18,916 nucleotides of DNA from Firmicutes bacterium UBA4882 (GTDB taxonomy: Bacteria > Bacillota > UBA4882), in NCBI GenBank assembly GCA_002399265.1, contig DHDG01000042.1, forward strand, positions 130,214 through 149,129, given 5' to 3'. Position 1 is the first letter of the stretch. Every line of letters begins with the position of its first letter. Made by a program: the position numbers and the translations under genes. The notes beneath the pieces were generated by a model, which did no database searches, was not told the DNA's origin, and saw only the letters and a list, made by a program, of their open reading frames with translations. Shown here in pieces: positions 13,544 through 18,916 of the stretch.

Positions 13544-15847
13544 GTGGAAGCCAAACTACATCAGGCGTATGACGCAGAATACAGCCGCCTGCAAAGCACA
13601 GTGGACATTCTGGAGGCCGACATTGACGGCACTAAGGCACAATACGCCGAATTGAAAGAAACTGTCGATACATTACTGCGCACTTCGGGAGGCGAATATG
13701 ACCATGATTTAGTCAGCAAGAGTGCGCTGCTGCAGGGGGTCCGGTGCAAATTGCTGGCGCTCCCATTCGCGGTCAAAAAGCCTTACTTCGCCAGAATGCA
13801 ATTCCAGGAAGATCATTGGGATCAGCTGGATGATATATATATAGGCCGCCTGGGCACCTTCCATGACGGGCAGGAGTTGATTGTCGACTGGCGCGCGCCG
13901 ATTGCCAACCTCTATTATAATGCGCAAGTCGGCAGAGCTTCCTTCAAAGCGCCTGACCGGATTTGGGGAGCCTGGCGTGATGTCCATGGCGAATTGCTGC
14001 TCAAAAGACAATTTGTCATCGAACAATCTACGCTACAGCAGATTTTTGATCGTACCATTTCAGTACAGGATGAATTATTGCAGGCTGTTCTGGAGTCAGG
14101 CGCTGACCAGCGGCTCAAGGAAGTTGTGGCCACCATTCAGGCAGAACAAAACGATATTATTCGCGCTGCCAAAGATCAGGTACTGATTGTGCAGGGCGTC
14201 GCTGGCAGCGGCAAAACAACAGTTGCTTTGCACAGACTGGCTTATCTGATTTATACCTGGCAGGATGTTCTGCCAGCCGATCGCATTTTGATTGTCGGGC
14301 CTAATAAACTCTTTTTGAATTATATTTCCGACGTGCTTCCGGAACTAGGTGTTACCGAAGTCAATCAGACCACTTTCACCGAACTGGCACGCCGTCTGCT
14401 TCCGCCTGAAATTCCAATTCAACCCAAGCTGGCTCCCGCTACCGTACTGGCAGAACGCAGCCCGGAAGCCAGACTGATTAGCTTTAAATGCTCACTTGGC
14501 ATGCAGCGGCTCATTGACGGATATGTCAAGTATTTGGAAGATCACTTAATTCCAGAAGGTGACTTAACAATTGAGGCAGAGTCAGTGTTGTCGCGCAACG
14601 AAATAGACGCTTATCAGAAGAAAGAGTGCTACTATCTGCCATTAATCGCCCGTTTTAATATGGTTCGACAGTTCTGTCTGAATAAGGTCAAGCAAAAAGT
14701 CGAAGAAATGGTCGTCCGCGCCAAAACGCAATGTGAACGGGAAGTAGTGCGACTGAAGGCTGCCTTGCCAGAAGGTGGCGAGCGCAGGTGGAAGATCGGG
14801 CAGGCCTACGATTGCCGTGATCGAGCCGTCGCCAGGCTCAAAAAGGCGCCCACCGCCGTCGTAAAAAGTTATCTAAAAAACTGGCCCAAATGGCCGCTGC
14901 TGGAATTATATCAACGGGTCTTCGCTTTTCCCGAGCAAGCACTCGCCTGGAGCGAAGGTTCACTAACAGCAGCGCGTGCGGCCGAATATGCTGAGATTTT
15001 TCACAAACAACTACAGGGTCGCGATCACTGGGAACCTGCCATGGAGGATTTAGCGCCTCTGATTTACCTTTGCAGCAAAGTGTTTGGGGTTAAGGATGAT
15101 GTACGCCCACTACATATTGTCGTTGACGAAGCTCAGGATTACAGTGCCTTCCAATATCAAATTCTCAAAATGCTGGCTGCGGAAGCATCCTTCACCATCG
15201 TTGGCGATATGGCCCAGGGCATTTACGCCTACCGCAGCATTCGCAATTGGACAGAGCTATCAGAGGTCATTTTTGCTAAAGCACCGATCCAAATGCAGCA
15301 ATTAACCCAAAGCTATCGCTCGGCAACAGAAATCATGCTGTTTGCCAACGAGATTATTGCTGCGTCCCCGCAAGGGCACTTTGTGCCTGCAGAACCGGTC
15401 CTGCGCAGCACTGCCAAACCGCTGGTCGTTGAAAGTCCTAATCAGCAGGAACTGCTGAAGGGCTTGACAAAAATGGTGCGGCAACTAAGGAAAGAAGGCT
15501 GCAAGACGGTTGCCGTCCTCACCAGAACGGCCGCCGCAGCTGCCTCAACGCATGCTGAACTAGCTAAAGCGCTGTCCGCTTCGGTGCAATTGATTACAGA
15601 TCTGGCGGAGGACTACGCCGCTGACATTTCTGTAATGCCGGTGCATTTGGCTAAAGGTCTTGAATTTGACGGTGTAGTGATCGCCGATTGCTCCGCCGAC
15701 GTTTATCAACTTACGGAGGCTGACATCAAATTGCTATATGTAGCGTGCACCCGGGCGATGCACCGGCTGGTCGTGCTCTATTCGGAAACCCCATCCCCAA
15801 TTTTGCAGAGCATCAAACCAGATACCTATGAACTGGTCAAATCATAG
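13544..15847 (+). CDS. helD: HelD-type RNA polymerase recycling ATPase (UvrD/Rep-like superfamily 1)
   Basis: HelD family members bind RNA polymerase and use ATP to release stalled or post-termination complexes from DNA and RNA. The 767-aa length matches Firmicutes HelD. An N-terminal antiparallel coiled-coil arm (about 1-60) is followed by a family segment GRLGTFHDGQELIVDWRAPI, Walker A GVAGSGKTTVALHRL (about 218), a long helical insertion (about 340-480), Walker B VVDEAQD (about 527-532), motif III GDMAQGIYAYRS, motif IV QSYRSATEI, motif V HLAKGLEFDGVVIAD and motif VI LLYVACTRAMHRL. All ATPase motifs are intact. I chose GTG 13544, 9 nt after AGAGGTG (13528-13534); an earlier GTG at 13532 lies inside that Shine-Dalgarno. 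The gene stands alone and converges on the rhomboid-like gene with 2 bp between the stop codons. Confidence 0.93.
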   Translation: MEAKLHQAYDAEYSRLQSTVDILEADIDGTKAQYAELKETVDTLLRTSGGEYDHDLVSKSALLQGVRCKLLALPFAVKKPYFARMQFQEDHWDQLDDIYIGRLGTFHDGQELIVDWRAPIANLYYNAQVGRASFKAPDRIWGAWRDVHGELLLKRQFVIEQSTLQQIFDRTISVQDELLQAVLESGADQRLKEVVATIQAEQNDIIRAAKDQVLIVQGVAGSGKTTVALHRLAYLIYTWQDVLPADRILIVGPNKLFLNYISDVLPELGVTEVNQTTFTELARRLLPPEIPIQPKLAPATVLAERSPEARLISFKCSLGMQRLIDGYVKYLEDHLIPEGDLTIEAESVLSRNEIDAYQKKECYYLPLIARFNMVRQFCLNKVKQKVEEMVVRAKTQCEREVVRLKAALPEGGERRWKIGQAYDCRDRAVARLKKAPTAVVKSYLKNWPKWPLLELYQRVFAFPEQALAWSEGSLTAARAAEYAEIFHKQLQGRDHWEPAMEDLAPLIYLCSKVFGVKDDVRPLHIVVDEAQDYSAFQYQILKMLAAEASFTIVGDMAQGIYAYRSIRNWTELSEVIFAKAPIQMQQLTQSYRSATEIMLFANEIIAASPQGHFVPAEPVLRSTAKPLVVESPNQQELLKGLTKMVRQLRKEGCKTVAVLTRTAAAAASTHAELAKALSASVQLITDLAEDYAADISVMPVHLAKGLEFDGVVIADCSADVYQLTEADIKLLYVACTRAMHRLVVLYSETPSPILQSIKPDTYELVKS

Positions 15848-15849
15848 GA

Positions 15850-16509
15850 TCATTTGACCCGTTTCAGCCTGATTTCTCTGATTTTCCGGCGCCACCTTGG
15901 GAAGTGAACTCCGGTTCTGCCCGGCCAGATCACCCCAAATAAATAACCGACTCCACAACCAATCAGGGCGCACAATGCCAAAAAGAAATTGGTGCCGACA
16001 TAGCCAAAGAAGACGCCGGCGATACTGATCCAAGCCAGCCATTGGCTCTTAACAGGTATCAGCCCATACAGCATGACTGCCTGCCCCTGATGCGTAACCG
16101 ACCAGGCAACGGTCAGAGCGGCCAAAGGCAAATACCATCCGAGGACAATCTGATAGCTGCCGGAAATCAGGAAACCCAGCCAAATTCCCAGCGCTGAAGC
16201 TGCCACAAGGGCAATCCAGGCCACAATAAACCTCTTGCTGCCCCAGAACCGCTCCATGGCACTACCCATGAACCACCACCAGAGTCCTGAGAGCAGCATA
16301 CTTATAAAACCTGTGTTCAGCATTGGATAAGTGAGGAGCGTCCAAGGTCTTTGAAAGAGATAATGCGGTTGAAAGGCCAGTCCGAAGCCGGTGCGCCAGA
16401 TGGCGGTAATCAAGAAAAAGACTAAATGGATAATTAGAATGAGTTTGACTGCGGGGTTGAAGCCCGTGAACAAAAATGTCCGTACGCGATGGGCTAACGA
16501 GCGTTCCAT
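15850..16509 (-). CDS. Rhomboid-like membrane protein lacking catalytic residues
   Basis: A 219-aa integral membrane protein with about six membrane segments (near 20-38, 66-82, 93-114, 120-138, 156-172, 174-193) and a basic C-terminal tail. The segment PWTLLTYPMLNTGFISMLL, followed by WWWFMGSAMERFWG, resembles the L1 region and second/third helices of rhomboid proteases. Where GxSG is expected the sequence reads LGWYLPLAA (no Ser), and the last-helix His is replaced in ALIGCGVGYLFG, where active rhomboids have HLGG-type motifs. It is therefore probably a pseudo-rhomboid that binds, not cleaves, membrane clients. ATG 16509 has AGGAGG (16517-16522) 7 nt upstream. It is monocistronic. No terminator separates it from convergent helD, so the transcripts likely overlap. 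Confidence 0.75.
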   Translation of the reverse strand: MERSLAHRVRTFLFTGFNPAVKLILIIHLVFFLITAIWRTGFGLAFQPHYLFQRPWTLLTYPMLNTGFISMLLSGLWWWFMGSAMERFWGSKRFIVAWIALVAASALGIWLGFLISGSYQIVLGWYLPLAALTVAWSVTHQGQAVMLYGLIPVKSQWLAWISIAGVFFGYVGTNFFLALCALIGCGVGYLFGVIWPGRTGVHFPRWRRKIREIRLKRVK

Positions 16510-16696
16510 GATTGTTCCTCCTTTTTTATAAGGCCGGTTGATCTGGAACCTGCCATATGATTAAATGCGGGCACACTGATAGCATACCCCATGACACAAG
16601 TTTTGCCTATGTTTTTCGCGGCCGCTGCCGCGATTTTATGAAAAGGGCTGCCCTAAAGGACAGCCCTTTCGTTTAAGCCCATTCCGTCGCGCTCAG
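16510..16696. other. Intergenic region between nifJ and the rhomboid-like gene
   Basis: Contains the nifJ terminator, a second GC-rich hairpin (TCGCGG 16616-16621 with CCGCGA 16628-16633) and a weak minus-strand promoter candidate for the rhomboid-like gene (TAGGCA, 17-nt spacer, TATGCT; four of six matches each). No coding sequence is seen. Confidence 0.5.
16641..16669 (-). terminator. Intrinsic terminator of nifJ
   Basis: A 9-bp perfect stem, AAAGGGCTG (minus strand, 16669-16661) with CAGCCCTTT (16650-16642), ends in TTTT on the minus strand about 30 nt after the nifJ stop codon. Two inner G-C pairs beyond a mismatch may extend the stem. Confidence 0.72.
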
Positions 16697-18916
16697 TTAT
16701 TTGGCAGCCATGTTCTTGTAGTTCTCGCGACGCTCTTTAGCGTCTTGCTCCGCCTTCTCAAACAGTTGATCCGCGACTTCCGGGAACTGCCGCTTGAGTG
16801 TAGCATAGCGGATTTCGCCCATCAGAAACTCACGGTAACTGCCAGTGGGTTCCTGAGAATCCAGTGTGAATGGATTCTTGCCCTGTTCCGCCATTTCCGG
16901 ATTGAACCTATACAGCGGCCAGTAACCGGCCTCGACAGCCAATTTCTCCTCACGCTGGCTATAGTTCATATTAATACCATGGTTGATGCAAGGTGCATAA
17001 GCAATGATCAGAGACGGCCCTTTATAGCGCTCGGCCTCGACCATGGCTTTCATCAGCTGATTACGATTAGCGCCCATGGCGACTGAGGCAACATAGACAT
17101 ACCCATAGGACATCGCCATCATGCCGAGATCCTTTTTGCGGGTACGTTTTCCGGCAGCGGCAAATTTGGCTACAGCACCGGTTGGGGTTGCCTTGGAAGA
17201 CTGTCCGCCAGTGTTGGAATAGACTTCGGTATCCAGCACCAGGACGTTGACATCCGCGCCAGAAGCCAGCACGTGGTCCAGCCCGCCATAGCCGATATCA
17301 TAAGCCCATCCGTCACCGCCAAAGATCCAAATTGATTTCTTCACCAAATAGTCTTCGAAGGACATAATCTCCGTCAACAGTTTGGCCAGCTCGCCATCGG
17401 CCTTGTTGAGCGCCGGCTTAACGGCGGCGCGCACTTTGGCGGAAGCGGCTTTGGATTTCTCGCCGTCGTCTTTGTCTGCCAGCCACTGGTCAAAAGCTTC
17501 CTTAAGGTCTGCTGGAATAGCAAGCTTACTGGCAGCGTTAATCAAGTCTTCCAATTTAGCGCGTTTCTGTGCAACGGCCAGATTGAAACCGAAGCCATAT
17601 TCGGCGTTATCTTCGAACAACGAATTCCCCCACGCCGGTCCATGCCCGTCCTCGTTCTTGGTGTACGGACAGGTGGGAGCGCTTCCACCGTAAATTGAGC
17701 TACATCCGGTAGCATTGGCAACCATCATTCTGTCACCGAACAGCTGAGTGGTCAGCTTGATATAAGGAGTCTCGCCACAGCCGGCGCAAGCACCTGAGAA
17801 TTCAAAGAGCGGCCTGACAAACTGGCTGCCTTTTACAGTCTCGGGGTTGATTTCTGCGTCCACTCTCGGAAGATTCTCGGCAAAGTCGAACAGAGCGGCT
17901 TCTTTTTCTGCCACATCCTCGAGATTGGTCATGACCAACGGCTTTTCCTTAGCCGGGCAAACATCCACACAGTTTCCGCAACCGGTGCAATCGAGTGGTG
18001 AAACCTGCATCCGGAATTTAAGTCCGGCCAGATCCTTCCCGACGGCGTCTTTGGTATCATACCCAGCCGGTGCGCCAGTCAAGGCTTCCGGTTTGGCCAG
18101 ATACGGCCTGATGGCGGCGTGCGGACAACTGAATGAGCACTGATTACACTGGATACAGGTATCCGGCTTCCAGACCGGGACCGCGACTGCGATGCCGCGT
18201 TTCTCATATTTGGTGGTTCCGGTGGGAACGGTACCGTCAGCATTAAAGGCGCTCACAGGCAATTTGTCGCCATTCTGTAAAATAATCGGCTCAATAACCT
18301 CTTTGAAATACTCCATGCCGCTTTCGACTGCAGCAGCAGCCTCATCCTGAGCATTGGCCCATGCTGCGGGGTAATTAATGGCCTCCAGTTCACTGGCACC
18401 ACGCTCTACGCTGGCGATGTTATTCTTGACGATCTCTTCGCCCTTGCGGCCATAAGACTTTTTGATGGCATCCTTAATATAGCCGAGCGCTTGATCAACG
18501 GGAATCACGTTTGCCAATTTGAAGAACGCAGATTGCATGGTTACATTGATGCGGCCGCCCATACCGGTTTCATGAGCAATCTTGACGGCATCAATGTTGT
18601 AGAATCTGAGTTTCTTACTGGCGATGGCCCGTTTGACACTGGCCGGGAACCTCTGCTCCATATCTTCCAAAGTCCAGCTGGAATTGAGCAGGAAGACCCC
18701 GCCCTCTTTAACGTCGTCCAGCATGTCATAACGACCAACATACGAAGGATTATGACAAGCTACCAAGTCAGCCTGATCGATCAGATAAGCTGACTGAATC
18801 GGCACATGTCCGAAGCGCAAATGTGAAATGGTAATACCGCCCGACTTCTTGGAGTCGTAGACGAAATAACCTTGCGCATACATATCGGTATGATCGCCGA
18901 TGATTTTGATGGAGTT
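16697..18916 (-). CDS. nifJ: Pyruvate:ferredoxin (flavodoxin) oxidoreductase, C-terminal part (5' end outside the window)
   Basis: Oxidatively decarboxylates pyruvate with CoA to acetyl-CoA and CO2, reducing ferredoxin; central to anaerobic energy metabolism, cytoplasmic. About 739 codons are visible of a family length near 1,170. The frame stays open to the window edge, so the ATG at 18883 is internal. From the visible N-side: the gamma-like domain (ISHLRFGHVPIQSAYLI), two ferredoxin-type [4Fe-4S] motifs (CIQCNQCSFSCP near 18125-18160 and CTGCGNCVDVCP near 17955-17990), then the thiamine-diphosphate domain with CAGCGETPY, GDGWAYDIG and NTGGQ, and the late cluster Cys in APCINHG. These residues mark a complete catalytic C-terminal region. 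Stop TAA at 16697-16699, followed by its terminator. Confidence 0.96.
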   Translation of the reverse strand, partial: NSIKIIGDHTDMYAQGYFVYDSKKSGGITISHLRFGHVPIQSAYLIDQADLVACHNPSYVGRYDMLDDVKEGGVFLLNSSWTLEDMEQRFPASVKRAIASKKLRFYNIDAVKIAHETGMGGRINVTMQSAFFKLANVIPVDQALGYIKDAIKKSYGRKGEEIVKNNIASVERGASELEAINYPAAWANAQDEAAAAVESGMEYFKEVIEPIILQNGDKLPVSAFNADGTVPTGTTKYEKRGIAVAVPVWKPDTCIQCNQCSFSCPHAAIRPYLAKPEALTGAPAGYDTKDAVGKDLAGLKFRMQVSPLDCTGCGNCVDVCPAKEKPLVMTNLEDVAEKEAALFDFAENLPRVDAEINPETVKGSQFVRPLFEFSGACAGCGETPYIKLTTQLFGDRMMVANATGCSSIYGGSAPTCPYTKNEDGHGPAWGNSLFEDNAEYGFGFNLAVAQKRAKLEDLINAASKLAIPADLKEAFDQWLADKDDGEKSKAASAKVRAAVKPALNKADGELAKLLTEIMSFEDYLVKKSIWIFGGDGWAYDIGYGGLDHVLASGADVNVLVLDTEVYSNTGGQSSKATPTGAVAKFAAAGKRTRKKDLGMMAMSYGYVYVASVAMGANRNQLMKAMVEAERYKGPSLIIAYAPCINHGINMNYSQREEKLAVEAGYWPLYRFNPEMAEQGKNPFTLDSQEPTGSYREFLMGEIRYATLKRQFPEVADQLFEKAEQDAKERRENYKNMAAK

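Noticed and set aside
16616..16633. GC-rich hairpin TCGCGG/CCGCGA followed by TTTTAT on the plus strand, as a terminator
   Set aside because: Its T-run is on the plus strand, where no gene is being transcribed; on the minus strand it is followed by AAAAAC. The nifJ terminator is the hairpin just before it.
1..18916. Mobile element, CRISPR array, prophage or integration site
   Set aside because: No transposase, integrase, terminal inverted repeats, regularly spaced repeats or tRNA was found; the genes look like ordinary chromosome.

Overview
The window reads as about 19 kb of ordinary chromosome from an anaerobic, Firmicutes-type bacterium. Most genes have strong GGAGG-type ribosome binding sites, sigma-70-like promoters and intrinsic terminators. 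The gene set includes a single-chain pyruvate:ferredoxin oxidoreductase, a HelD-type RNA polymerase recycling ATPase and cytoplasmic PAS/GAF kinases. An anaerobic clostridial or Negativicutes lineage fits, but that placement is inference. I see no rRNA, tRNA, CRISPR array, insertion sequence or integrase.

Layout. (1) Positions 63-7175, minus strand: a six-gene operon. In transcription order it encodes a papain-fold cysteine-protease-like protein (442 aa), an unrecognised 176-aa protein 3 bp downstream, isoaspartyl dipeptidase IadA, a DUF401-type membrane protein, a tandem nitrilase-family protein whose second half has lost the catalytic Cys, and a tandem GNAT protein. A full-consensus promoter (TTGACA, 18-nt spacer, TATAAT) drives it. 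Its -35 box lies at the tip of the terminator hairpin of the gene upstream. (2) 7316-8422, minus: nicotinate phosphoribosyltransferase. (3) 8748-13169, plus: two related soluble histidine kinases, one large (four PAS-type regions, GAF, HisKA, HATPase) and one small (PAS with four Cys, HisKA, HATPase), with no response regulator in view. (4) 13276-13338, minus: a possible 20-residue Lys-rich ORF in the gap before helD. (5) 13544-15847, plus: helD, convergent with a rhomboid-like membrane protein (15850-16509, minus) that lacks the catalytic Ser and His. (6) 16697 to the window edge, minus: the C-terminal part of nifJ.

How it fits together. The most novel-looking part is the 63-7175 operon. IadA next to a multi-spanning membrane protein, an amidase-family enzyme, an acetyltransferase and a cysteine peptidase suggests uptake or processing of an amide- or isopeptide-linked aspartyl compound. 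The first two genes alone could also be read as a protease effector with its inhibitor. Neither function can be settled from sequence. The remaining genes are recognisable housekeeping or signalling functions.
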